18,986 nt of DNA from Spirochaetales bacterium. GTDB taxonomy: Bacteria > Spirochaetota > Spirochaetia > DSM-27196 > SLST01. This document shows, piece after piece, positions 8,038 through 14,816 of this stretch. Below the pieces are notes generated by a model. It did no database searches. It was not told the origin of the DNA and saw nothing but the letters and a program-made list of their open reading frames with translations. The DNA lies in the NCBI GenBank assembly GCA_007130265.1, contig SLST01000504.1, positions 1 through 18,986 of the forward strand, given 5' to 3'. The position numbers and the translations under genes were made by a program. The first letter of the stretch is position 1, and the number at the start of each line of letters is the position of its first letter.

Positions 8038-8592
8038 ATGTCCAAAGCACACAGGGGTCGGCCCCTGAAGAGTGAGACGCCGCAGTCGGGACGCGGCACA
8101 TGCCCGGTGACCGGCCGTAGTGGCGTCAAGCTGCTCTACGAAGCGGAAGTCGACGGCACGAAGATGATGGTCAGCAAGGCCGGCAAGGCGACCCTTGCGA
8201 ACGCCAAGAAGCGGCAGGAGCGCACGACGCGCAGGGCCGCCGCCGCGGAAGCTGCGAAGGCTGCCGAGCAGGCTCGCCAGGCCGAGGCCGCTGCGACGGC
8301 GAAGGCTGCGCGGGAGGCTGAGGCGGCCGCGAAGAAGGCCGAAGAAGCGGCGGCCGCCGAGGCCGAAGCCGCGAAGGAAAGCGCCGAAGCCGAGACCCCG
8401 GCTGCCGGCGAGACTCCGGCTGCCGGCGAGACTCCGGCTGCCGGCGAGACAGCCTCGAAAGACTCGGCCGCCGAGGACACGCCTGCGCAGGAAGAGGGCG
8501 CCGCCGGTGAGACACCCGCGGCATCCGATGAGGCGCCGGCGGCAGGTGAGACCCCGGCTGCCGATGACGCGGCCGCCGAGGCCGAGAAGTAG
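8038..8592 (+). CDS. Ala/Glu-rich low-complexity protein with conserved-looking CPVTGRSG N-terminus
   Basis: This 184-residue protein has three parts. Residues 1-60 are basic and look like a small folded domain (GTCPVTGRSGVKLLYE, then VDGTKMMVSKAGKATLANAKKR). Residues about 60-120 are an Ala/Lys/Glu/Arg helix resembling TolA- or histone H1-like tails. The rest is an acidic segment built on ETPAAG hexapeptides. There is no signal peptide, so it is probably cytoplasmic. The N-terminus loosely recalls ribosomal protein bL28 (CxVTGK near the start, VSxxGxxT later), but it lacks the middle of bL28 and I do not assign it. A near-consensus promoter and AAAGGAG 5 nt before the ATG make the gene and its start secure. 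Function unknown. Confidence 0.8.
   Translation: MSKAHRGRPLKSETPQSGRGTCPVTGRSGVKLLYEAEVDGTKMMVSKAGKATLANAKKRQERTTRRAAAAEAAKAAEQARQAEAAATAKAAREAEAAAKKAEEAAAAEAEAAKESAEAETPAAGETPAAGETPAAGETASKDSAAEDTPAQEEGAAGETPAASDEAPAAGETPAADDAAAEAEK
8392..8451 (+). repeat. 18-bp in-frame tandem repeat (ETPAAG units)
   Basis: The unit GAGACTCCGGCTGCCGGC occurs at 8392-8409 (one T-to-C change), 8410-8427 and 8428-8445, then a partial copy follows. Degenerate copies recur at about 8508-8565. Each unit adds ETPAAG without shifting frame, so copy number could vary between strains by slippage. Confidence 0.85.
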
Positions 8593-8607
8593 GCTGATAC
8601 TGCGGCG

Positions 8608-8630
8608 GCGGCTCGGCGACCGGGAGCCGC
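8608..8630 (+). terminator. Hairpin between the Ala-rich gene and the TSUP gene
   Basis: GCGGCTC (8608-8614) pairs with GAGCCGC (8624-8630) around a 9-nt loop in the 53-nt gap. No T-run follows. It could be a partial terminator, an mRNA 3'-end stabiliser that separates expression of the two genes, or chance in GC-rich DNA. Confidence 0.3.
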
Positions 8631-8645
8631 GGCAGGAACCATGCG

Positions 8646-9401
8646 ATGACTGAAAGCCTCATCTCCACGATCACACCGTTTCAGTGGGCGCTCATAGGGC
8701 TGAGCGGCATGCTGATCGGCATGAACAAGGCCGGGCTCATGGGCGCGGCGATGGCCGCAATCCCCATCATGGCCGGCATCTTCGGCGCGCAGCTCTCGGT
8801 CGGCGTGATACTTCCCATGCTCATCACTGCGGACGTGGTCGCGGTTATCTACTACCGCCGCCATGCGGAGTGGGGTGTGATGCTCCGGCTCCTGCCGTGG
8901 ACGATGATCGGCGTTGGAATTGGCGCTCTCGTGGGCGGCACGATTCCCGAGGAGTCGTTCCGGTCGCTGCTCGCGATCGTCGTGCTCGCGGGCGTAGCGT
9001 TGCTCGCCTACAAGGAGATCGCCCACCGCGACGTGCAGGTGCCCGAACGATGGTGGATCGCCGCTGTTCTCGGTCTCGCCGCCGGCTTCGCGACCATGGT
9101 GGGTAACGCGGCCGGTCCGATCACCACGCTCTATCTCTTCTCCATGGGGATGTCGAAGAACCGGTTCATCGGCACCGGTGCGTGGTTCTACTTCGTCGTC
9201 AACACGCTCAAGGTTCCCTTTCACGTCGTCTTCTGGGGTACCATCACCTCTGACACGCTGCTGATCAACCTCGTGACCGTGCCGGTGATCGTCGGTGGCG
9301 GGTTGCTCGGGCTCTATCTCGTGCGCCTGATCAAGGAGCGCCCCTACCGGCTGTTCATCCTCATCGCGACCGCCACGATCAGTCTTCGCCTTCTGTTCTG
9401 A
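8646..9401 (+). CDS. TSUP (TauE/SafE) family membrane permease
   Basis: This 251-residue, very hydrophobic protein has about eight predicted membrane segments and the two-half pattern of TauE/SafE permeases. Typical features are the N-terminal GMLIGMNKAGLMGAAMAAIPIMA, the LLPWTMIGVGIGALVGG hairpin and the second-half GFATMVGNAAGPITTLYLFSMGMSKNRFIGT. Family members export or import sulfite, sulfonates, sulfoacetate or other small anions; the substrate cannot be read from sequence, and no sulfur genes are nearby. The ATG at 8646 has AGGA 8 nt upstream. It lies 53 nt after the Ala-rich gene, perhaps reading through from that promoter. Confidence 0.88.
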   Translation: MTESLISTITPFQWALIGLSGMLIGMNKAGLMGAAMAAIPIMAGIFGAQLSVGVILPMLITADVVAVIYYRRHAEWGVMLRLLPWTMIGVGIGALVGGTIPEESFRSLLAIVVLAGVALLAYKEIAHRDVQVPERWWIAAVLGLAAGFATMVGNAAGPITTLYLFSMGMSKNRFIGTGAWFYFVVNTLKVPFHVVFWGTITSDTLLINLVTVPVIVGGGLLGLYLVRLIKERPYRLFILIATATISLRLLF

Positions 9402-9458
9402 GTCCTGCGCGGCTTTCTCTCCGAGGCGGCGGCGACACCGTGAGCGCTTCCGGCGGTC

Positions 9459-9488
9459 TTGCCGATTGCCGGAGGGCGTAGGCATACT
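9459..9488 (+). promoter_or_regulatory. Possible promoter of the DJ-1-like gene
   Basis: TTGCCG (9459-9464), an 18-bp spacer and CATACT (9483-9488), 30 bp before the ATG at 9519. The match is moderate. A short inverted repeat (CTTCCGGC at 9447-9454 with GCCGGAGG at 9468-9475) overlaps the -35 box. It could be a weak terminator of the TSUP gene. Confidence 0.35.
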
Positions 9489-9518
9489 GGAAGGGGAGCT
9501 TCCCATGTGGAGGGTGTG

Positions 9519-10067
9519 ATGAAACGAGCGGCTGTGCTTCTGGCCGACGGATTCGAGGAGGTCGAAGCGGTCACCGCGATCGATTTTCTGCGACGCGCGG
9601 GTGTGGAGACGCTGATCGTCGGGGTGACGGGAGCCGAGGCGGAGGGCGGACACGAGATCCGGTTGGTCGCGGACTGCGAGATTGATGCGGTCAACGCGGA
9701 GATCGACGCCGTGGTCGTTCCGGGCGGGGCCGATGGGGCGGCGAATATCGCGTCGAGTCACCCCGCGATGGATCTCATCCGGAGAGCCGACGCCCAGGGT
9801 AAGCTCGTGGCGGCGATCTGTGCCGCTCCGGGGCTGGTGCTCGGGGCACACGACGTGATCGGTACTCGGACCTTCACCTGCTACCCGGGGTTTGAGTCCC
9901 ACGTGAGGAGCGGATCGTTTGTCGAGGAGCGGGTCGTGGTGGACGGAAACCTCATCACAAGCCGCGGCCCCGGTACCGCCGCCGAGTTCGCGCTGGCGAT
10001 CGTCACCTATCTCTGCGGTTCCGACGAGGCGGCGCAACTGCGTCAGCGGACGCTTCAGAAGCAGTGA
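9519..10067 (+). CDS. DJ-1/PfpI family protein (YajL/ThiJ-like)
   Basis: This 182-residue protein spans the whole DJ-1 fold. It starts with KRAAVLLADGFEEVEAVT, matching the DJ-1 N-terminus with the conserved Glu at residue 16. The nucleophile elbow is AAICAAP, with Cys101 corresponding to DJ-1 Cys106. The C-terminal VVDGNLITSRGPGTA motif is highly typical of YajL/DJ-1. Members are proposed to act as chaperone, deglycase/glyoxalase or oxidative-stress proteins, and the true activity is debated. The open frame extends upstream to 9459, but the ATG at 9519 is preceded by GGAGGG (9509-9514) and matches the family start. Its 3' end overlaps a minus-strand membrane gene by about 65 bp. Confidence 0.92.
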   Translation: MKRAAVLLADGFEEVEAVTAIDFLRRAGVETLIVGVTGAEAEGGHEIRLVADCEIDAVNAEIDAVVVPGGADGAANIASSHPAMDLIRRADAQGKLVAAICAAPGLVLGAHDVIGTRTFTCYPGFESHVRSGSFVEERVVVDGNLITSRGPGTAAEFALAIVTYLCGSDEAAQLRQRTLQKQ

Positions 10068-10461
10068 CCCCGGAGACAGCGACCGCTGAGACCGCGAATG
10101 CGGCGGAGACAAGCCAGTTTGCGGTGCCTATCACGACGGCCACGCACAGGCAGACGGCACTCGCTCTTACGATGGAAAGCGACGAACCTCGAGACCGGGC
10201 GCCGGATCGCAACGACACGTAGCGCAGCGCGACCGCGGCGGCGCCGACGAGGAGCGAGAGGCGTCTGAGGGTCATGCTGATATCGATGCTGCCGACTTCC
10301 AGGAGATCCGGAACTATGAACCACACGGCGAACGGACCGATTCCTGCGAGTGCCGCGCCGAGGCGGCTTCGGGACATGGGCGTGGCCATCGAGACAAGGT
10401 AGCCGTAGACGAGGAGCACGAGCGCGAGCAGCAGTGTGAGCGAGGTGAGAGGAGCAACCAT
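10003..10461 (-). CDS. Unrecognised four-helix membrane protein
   Basis: This 152-residue open frame fills an otherwise empty stretch. It has about four hydrophobic segments: SLTLLLALVLLVYGYLVSM near the start, AALAGIGPFAVWFIVPDLL, LSLLVGAAAVALRYVSL, and AVCLCVAVVIGTANWLVSAAFAV. A charged RRNRRDR tail ends it. I do not recognise the family. I chose the ATG at 10461 because it gives a clean first membrane helix and a promoter-like element (TTGCGA-N17-TAGACC) lies just upstream. An in-frame ATG at 10551 would add an arginine-rich stretch. No Shine-Dalgarno is seen. The end overlaps the DJ-1-like gene on the other strand by 65 bp, which lowers confidence that the annotated 3' end is right. Confidence 0.55.
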   Translation of the reverse strand: MVAPLTSLTLLLALVLLVYGYLVSMATPMSRSRLGAALAGIGPFAVWFIVPDLLEVGSIDISMTLRRLSLLVGAAAVALRYVSLRSGARSRGSSLSIVRASAVCLCVAVVIGTANWLVSAAFAVSAVAVSGVTASEASADAVAPPRRNRRDR

Positions 10462-10466
10462 GGTCC

Positions 10467-10495
10467 GGTCTACCACGTCGGCCCGCAGTTCGCAA
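10467..10495 (-). promoter_or_regulatory. Putative promoter of the minus-strand membrane gene
   Basis: Read on the minus strand: TTGCGA (10495-10490), 17 bp, TAGACC (10472-10467), then only 5 nt to the ATG at 10461. It has the same -35 hexamer, spacer length and zero-leader geometry as the element at 1978-2006. The -10 box is poor (three of six matches). Confidence 0.3.
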
Positions 10496-10499
10496 GCAC

Positions 10500-11855
10500 G
10501 TGCGGGTTTCCGCGCGTATACCATGCGTGCGAGTTCCATGCCGGTCGGCACTGCGCGCCGCGGGCGATGCCCGTTCGGCCTTCCGCAACCGAATCCCTTC
10601 TGTCGTTCTCGTTCTCCTTGTGTTCCTGGCGGGCCCCCGTCGGATGATCGCGCATGAGGCCGACGACTCGCTTCTCGTGGTCGTTCGTCCGGGGCACGAG
10701 ATCTCGATGCGAGTCGCTTCCGAGCCGTTCGAGGACCTGCGCCTGCTCCTTACCGCACGCGCACGGCACACCGGGCAGGCGATTCGAGTCGGTTTCGTAA
10801 GCCCCTGGTTTCTCGCGGGCCCTCTCACGCTTGCCGGAAGCTACGCCGATCTCCAGAACCCGATGGGAGTCACCGCCGGGTCGGATCGTGGGTTCGCGCC
10901 CGGCCGGGTCTCGCTTGACGGGAGCCTCGTGCCGGTCTCACGCGCCGGTGTGGTGATCCGGCCGGTCCCATGGGCGCAGGCCTTTGCCTGGCGGACGGAC
11001 ACCCTCACAATCGGGGCCGCGGTGCGGGGGGCAGTCGAGTTCGGGGGGACGAGCGCACGCCTTGAGCTGGTAGGCACATCGTCGAGGCCGTTTCCGTTCG
11101 ATGAGCCCGATCCGCGCGATCGAAGGTGGTTCGACGTTCGCGAACCGTCGCAATCCGTCGCCCATGCGATGGGGCGGCTTGTGGCGTCCGGCAGGTCGCT
11201 GCGCCTGAGCCTTGGCGCGACCGCGTCGCTCCCTCGGCTGACGATGCCCGGGGTGCTAGTCGCGTCGGCTGCGGAGTTCCGTCCCACGCGACGATGGACG
11301 CTGTCCGGAGCCGCCGCGCTCGCAACCCCGGACTTCGTCGATCCGCGGGGTAGGCGTCCCAACGACTCCGGGCGGTGGAGCGCAGCGGTGAGCTACGATG
11401 GGTCGCGTTTCGGTGCGGCGGCGGGGCACGAGCGAGGGTACACGGCGCCGGATGGGGCGTACCCGGCAGTCGGGTTCACGCCTTCGCTCGTCCTCGAGCG
11501 CAGCCGGCTCTCTTCGCGGGTCTCGGCTCAGCCGGTTCCGAGCGGCCCGGGGCTGCGTTCGGTCGCAGCCGAAGGGCGCTACGATGCGCTGACTCGTGAC
11601 TGGCGTCTGCGCGCGCAGTGCCGCCTCGTCGGGCCGGGAGAGCGCGTTGAGCTGCTGCCGGCGATGACGGTCCGTTCAGATCGAACCGTCGTGTCTCGTC
11701 TGCGTTCCGTTGGGACCATCGACGGCGCGATCATGGACCGCCTGGTCCCCGGTGCGAGCCTGCAGCTATCGTTCGTGGGGGAGCATGAGCGGCGGCCCGA
11801 GCGTCCCGGGGAGCTGAGCTCATCGGTCGAGCTGAGCTTCCGCGTCGCGCGGTAG
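10500..11855 (+). CDS. Unrecognised exported protein, possibly beta-barrel or beta-rich envelope protein
   Basis: This 451-residue protein has no family I recognise. A hydrophobic segment at about residues 32-46 (IPSVVLVLLVFLAG) followed by IAHEADD looks like a signal sequence. The mature part is dominated by short alternating segments such as RLSLGATASL, WTLSGAAALA, WSAAVSYDGSRFGAAAG and SSVELSFRVAR. Together with the Arg/Gly/Asp-rich turns, these suggest a beta-barrel or other beta-rich envelope protein. The last residue is Arg rather than the aromatic typical of outer-membrane barrels. The start is uncertain: GTG 10500 gives a 31-residue N-region, GTG 10527 a shorter one, and neither has a clear ribosome binding site. 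It is divergent from the membrane gene and convergent with murB. Confidence 0.72.
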   Translation: MRVSARIPCVRVPCRSALRAAGDARSAFRNRIPSVVLVLLVFLAGPRRMIAHEADDSLLVVVRPGHEISMRVASEPFEDLRLLLTARARHTGQAIRVGFVSPWFLAGPLTLAGSYADLQNPMGVTAGSDRGFAPGRVSLDGSLVPVSRAGVVIRPVPWAQAFAWRTDTLTIGAAVRGAVEFGGTSARLELVGTSSRPFPFDEPDPRDRRWFDVREPSQSVAHAMGRLVASGRSLRLSLGATASLPRLTMPGVLVASAAEFRPTRRWTLSGAAALATPDFVDPRGRRPNDSGRWSAAVSYDGSRFGAAAGHERGYTAPDGAYPAVGFTPSLVLERSRLSSRVSAQPVPSGPGLRSVAAEGRYDALTRDWRLRAQCRLVGPGERVELLPAMTVRSDRTVVSRLRSVGTIDGAIMDRLVPGASLQLSFVGEHERRPERPGELSSSVELSFRVAR

Positions 11856-11857
11856 TG

Positions 11858-11876
11858 CCGGCCCGGTCACGGCCGG
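11858..11876. terminator. Hairpin between convergent genes
   Basis: CCGGCC (11858-11863) pairs with GGCCGG (11871-11876) around a 7-nt loop. It lies in the 11-nt gap between two convergent stops and overlaps the murB stop codon. Symmetric placement suits a bidirectional terminator, but there is no T-run on either side. Confidence 0.4.
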
Positions 11877-12793
11877 TCTTCAGCCCACTGCCCGACGTAC
11901 AGCACCTCGCGTTCGAGCTCGTGCCCGAGGCGACGCTTGACTTCCCGGTGCACATGCTCAATCACCGCTCTGATGTCGGTAGCCGTCGCCGTTCCGGTGT
12001 TCACGATGATGTTGGCATGGAGATCTGAGACTCGCGCTCCTCCCCTCTGGAGGCCGCGAAGCCCGAGACCGTCGATGATCGCCCCGCTCGGTCTGCCGAA
12101 GGAGCGGTTGTTCTTGAAGACGCTGCCGGCGCATGGGGCGGCAAAGTGGCCCTTCGACCGACGGTCTGCCTCGTGCTCCCGCATCCGATGCCACAGGTCG
12201 TCGCGGCTGGCCCGGTGGAGCGCGAAAGAGACCGACGTCATGACTCCCGGCCGCTCCATGAAGGGCGAGCGCTTGTACCCGAAGTCCTCGGGCCTGGGCG
12301 TGTAGACAACGCGCCGGCCGCCGGGCTCGATGAGTGTTACCGAGCTCAGAACGTCGTAGATCTCGCTGTCGTAGCAGCGGGCGTTCATCCAGACCGCGCC
12401 GCCGACGCTTCCCGGCATCGAGTAGATGAAATCAAGGCCACCGAGTCCCGCCTCCGCCGCGAAGGCGGACGCCTCGCTGATCGGGAGCCCGGTGCCGACG
12501 TTGAGCGTCGTGTCGGACGCCGCACAATGGCGGAGTCCGGTGGTATCGATGACCAGTCCCCTGATGCCAAGGTCCGAAACGAGGATGTTCGACCCGCCGC
12601 CGAGAACGAAGTGGGGGATGTCGTGCTCGGCGGCGAAGCGAAGAAGCTCCGCGACGTCCTGCTCGTGTTTCGGGCGAGCGTAGAGGTCGGCCGGGCCGCC
12701 CACTCGAAAGGTCGTGTGCAGCGACAGGGGTTCTTCTGTGCGGAGTTCGCCGGCAATGTTGATTTTTCCGGCCCACTCACTTAGCCTACACAC
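11867..12793 (-). CDS. murB: UDP-N-acetylmuramate dehydrogenase (MurB)
   Basis: MurB reduces UDP-GlcNAc-enolpyruvate to UDP-MurNAc using NADPH and FAD, an early cytoplasmic step in peptidoglycan synthesis. The 308-residue protein has the FAD-binding motifs TTFRVGGPADL, LGGGSNILVSD and IYSMPGSVGGAVWMNARCY. The C-terminal domain has GYKRSPF and CAGSVFKN, whose Ser224 is the expected proton donor, and a terminal Glu in ELEREVLYVG. Length and motifs are those of the shorter type II enzymes. The GTG at 12793 is the only good start in frame, as an upstream stop limits the ORF. No clear Shine-Dalgarno is visible. It is divergent from cysS, sharing a short control region. Confidence 0.95.
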   Translation of the reverse strand: MCRLSEWAGKINIAGELRTEEPLSLHTTFRVGGPADLYARPKHEQDVAELLRFAAEHDIPHFVLGGGSNILVSDLGIRGLVIDTTGLRHCAASDTTLNVGTGLPISEASAFAAEAGLGGLDFIYSMPGSVGGAVWMNARCYDSEIYDVLSSVTLIEPGGRRVVYTPRPEDFGYKRSPFMERPGVMTSVSFALHRASRDDLWHRMREHEADRRSKGHFAAPCAGSVFKNNRSFGRPSGAIIDGLGLRGLQRGGARVSDLHANIIVNTGTATATDIRAVIEHVHREVKRRLGHELEREVLYVGQWAEDRP

Positions 12794-12798
12794 ATTGC

Positions 12799-12817
12799 GA
12801 GCGTATCAGAAACGCTC
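12799..12817. promoter_or_regulatory. Inverted repeat between murB and cysS
   Basis: GAGCGT (12799-12804) and ACGCTC (12812-12817) form a perfect inverted repeat with a 7-bp spacer, just upstream of the murB GTG and 41 bp before the cysS ATG. It could be an operator or simply chance. I could not place convincing -35/-10 boxes for either gene. Confidence 0.3.
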
Positions 12818-12829
12818 TCTCAATACTAT

Positions 12830-12860
12830 GGAGGGCGCGCTTCGGCGCGAGACGACGATG
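12830..12860 (+). promoter_or_regulatory. cysS ribosome binding site with UUCG hairpin in the spacer
   Basis: GGAGGG (12830-12835) is 22 nt from the ATG at 12858, too far for normal initiation. The intervening DNA encodes a 5-bp stem, CGCGC (12836-12840) with GCGCG (12845-12849), closed by TTCG. This is the exceptionally stable cUUCGg tetraloop type. With the hairpin folded, only 8 nt separate it from the ATG, restoring normal spacing. The only other nearby start, ATG 12828, has no ribosome binding site and would add ten residues absent from the family. Confidence 0.6.
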
Positions 12861-14264
12861 GGACTGAAGCTCTACAACACCGCGGGGGCGAGACTCGAGC
12901 CGTTCGTTCCGCTCAGAGACGGACACGTGGGGCTCTACTGCTGTGGTCCTACCGTCTACGATTACGCCCACATCGGGAATCTCAGGACTTACGTCTTCGA
13001 GGACGTGCTGCGGCGCGTGCTCGAGCGAAACGACTATACCGTGACGCACGTGATGAATGTCACCGACGTGGGCCACCTGACCAATGACTCCGATGAGGGC
13101 GAAGACAAGATGCTCATTGGGGCTCGTGAGCGAGGTATGAGCGTCTGGGAGATCGCGGAGTTCTTCACCCGGGCCTTCTTCGCCGATACGGAGAAGCTGA
13201 ACATCGTCTCGCCGACGACCGTGTGTCGGGCTACGGAGCACATTCCGAACATGATTGAGCTCATCTCCCGGCTCGAGAAGCGCGGTCTGACGTATCAGGC
13301 TGAAGGCAACGTCTACTTCAGCATCGACGCGTTCCCCCGGTACGGAGAGCTTGCACGACTGGACCGACAGGAGCTGCGCGCCGGCGCCCGGATCGAGGTG
13401 GATTCGGCGAAACGGAATCCGCACGACTTCGTGCTCTGGTTCACCAGGAGCAAGTTCGAGCATCAGGCGATGCAGTGGGACTCTCCCTGGGGGAGAGGGT
13501 ACCCGGGCTGGCATCTGGAATGCTCGGCAATGAGCATGAAGTACCTCGGCGAGCAGTTCGACATTCATTGCGGAGGCGTCGACCACATCAACGTGCATCA
13601 CACGAACGAGATCGCTCAGTCGGAAGGCGCGACGGGGAAGACCTGGGTGAACTACTGGCTGCACGGAGAGTTTCTGATTATGCAGAGCGCCCGGATGGGC
13701 AAGTCCGAAGGAAACATGATTACGCTCTCCACACTCGAAGAGGAGGGATACGATCCGTTGGACTACCGGTATTTCCTCTTTGGGGCTCACTATCGCACCC
13801 AGCTCTCCTTCTCCGTGGAGGCGCTCGACGCGGCCCGTTCCGCGCGCGCTTCGCTCATCGATCAGCTCCGCGAGCTGGCGGCGCAGGCTTCGGTTGGCCC
13901 ACGAGACGAGCTCGGCTATGACGCGCGCCTGGCCCTCGAGGCGATCAACGACGCCTTCAACGACGATCTGAACGCACCAAAGGCTCTAGGGCTGCTGCGG
14001 GCGTTTCTGAAGGACGATACGGTCCCGCCTGGCGAGCGATTGGCCGTGGCGTTCGACGCGGATCGTGTCTTCGGGCTCGAGATGGAGACTTCGATTGCAC
14101 GGCACCAGGAGCTGGGGCCGGAATACGCGGCCATGATCGCCGAGCGTGAGGCGGCACGGAAGGCGAGGGACTTTGCGAGGGCTGATCTTCTGCGCGACCG
14201 GCTCAGGGAGGTGGGAGTCCTTATCGAAGATACACCCACGGGCACCAAGTGGAAGATGGTGTAA
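12858..14264 (+). CDS. cysS: Cysteinyl-tRNA synthetase
   Basis: Class I aminoacyl-tRNA synthetase that charges tRNA-Cys in the cytoplasm. The 468-residue protein begins with the typical LKLYNT. It has the zinc Cys at residue 29 in the CCGPTVYDYAHIGN segment, the HIGH motif as HIGN (38-41), GWHLECSAMS, the GGVDHINVHHTNEIAQSE zinc region and the KMSKS motif as RMGKS (279-283). The C-terminal part has the usual DALR-like helical domain and a short basic end. The open frame extends upstream to 12714, overlapping murB on the other strand, but the family start and the unusual ribosome binding site support ATG 12858. The sigma factor gene follows after about 27 nt. Confidence 0.95.
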   Translation: MGLKLYNTAGARLEPFVPLRDGHVGLYCCGPTVYDYAHIGNLRTYVFEDVLRRVLERNDYTVTHVMNVTDVGHLTNDSDEGEDKMLIGARERGMSVWEIAEFFTRAFFADTEKLNIVSPTTVCRATEHIPNMIELISRLEKRGLTYQAEGNVYFSIDAFPRYGELARLDRQELRAGARIEVDSAKRNPHDFVLWFTRSKFEHQAMQWDSPWGRGYPGWHLECSAMSMKYLGEQFDIHCGGVDHINVHHTNEIAQSEGATGKTWVNYWLHGEFLIMQSARMGKSEGNMITLSTLEEEGYDPLDYRYFLFGAHYRTQLSFSVEALDAARSARASLIDQLRELAAQASVGPRDELGYDARLALEAINDAFNDDLNAPKALGLLRAFLKDDTVPPGERLAVAFDADRVFGLEMETSIARHQELGPEYAAMIAEREAARKARDFARADLLRDRLREVGVLIEDTPTGTKWKMV

Positions 14265-14291
14265 CCGGCAGGCAGGTGGGTTGTTTTGGAA

Positions 14292-14816
14292 ATGCAAGGT
14301 TTGCCCCGTGCGGACATTTTCGAGCGTGTCTATAGGCATGTTTACCCTATCATTATCCGCATCGTGTACCGGATTACCGGGCGGGAAGACGTGGCTGAGG
14401 AGCTGTGCCAGGAAGCGTTCATCAAGTACTACGAGCGAATCGACTCGTTCCCGGACACCGACCAGGCAAAGTACTGGCTGATCAGAGTTGCCAAGAACCT
14501 GGCGTTGAATTCGGCGAAGCGGTCCGGGCGCGAGCGCAGGGCGTACGAGAGGGCCTACCACGAACCGGCTCGGTTCCTTCGCTCCGGTGAGGACGAGATG
14601 ATACGCAAGGAGCAGGAGGTTGCTGTGCAGTCGGCCCTCCGGCAGCTGCCCGAGAAGATGAGGACGGTCTTGGTACTCAAGGAGTACGGAAGGCTGAGTT
14701 ATCGCGAGATAGGAGCGGTTCTCGGTATCACCGAGGGAAACGTCAAGGTTCGGGTGTTCCGAGCGCGCGAACGTCTGCTTGATCTGCTGAAGGAGGGCGA
14801 CACATATGCGTCCTGA
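14292..14816 (+). CDS. ECF-type RNA polymerase sigma factor
   Basis: This ~174-residue protein has the two ECF sigma domains. Region 2 spans about residues 10-75 and includes VYRITGREDVAEELCQEAFIKYYE and YWLIRVAKNLALNSAKR. Region 4 spans about 110-165 and includes RQLPEKMRTVLVLKEYGRLSYREIGAVLGITEGNVKVRVFRARERL, a helix-turn-helix that reads the -35 element. There is no region 1 or 3. The start is either ATG 14292 or TTG 14286; a weak AGGTGGG lies at 14274-14280. The last 11 bp overlap the next gene, a putative membrane anti-sigma factor, so the pair is likely a sigma/anti-sigma switch. The inducing signal is unknown. Confidence 0.93.
   Translation: MQGLPRADIFERVYRHVYPIIIRIVYRITGREDVAEELCQEAFIKYYERIDSFPDTDQAKYWLIRVAKNLALNSAKRSGRERRAYERAYHEPARFLRSGEDEMIRKEQEVAVQSALRQLPEKMRTVLVLKEYGRLSYREIGAVLGITEGNVKVRVFRARERLLDLLKEGDTYAS

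Noticed and set aside
8392..8570. Repeat array considered as CRISPR
   Set aside because: Units are 18 bp, directly adjacent with no spacers, and encode an in-frame hexapeptide.
8136..10112. 658-residue minus-strand open frame
   Set aside because: It lies antisense to three well-supported plus-strand genes (Ala-rich, TSUP, DJ-1) and its translation is low-complexity His/Arg/Asp-rich. It is typical of GC-rich antisense frames.
12759..12787. TTGATT-N17-TAGCCT as a cysS promoter
   Set aside because: The -10 box matches only at T, A and T, and the element lies inside murB; the evidence is too weak to annotate.
12786..13790. 334-residue minus-strand open frame
   Set aside because: Antisense to cysS, whose motifs are unambiguous.
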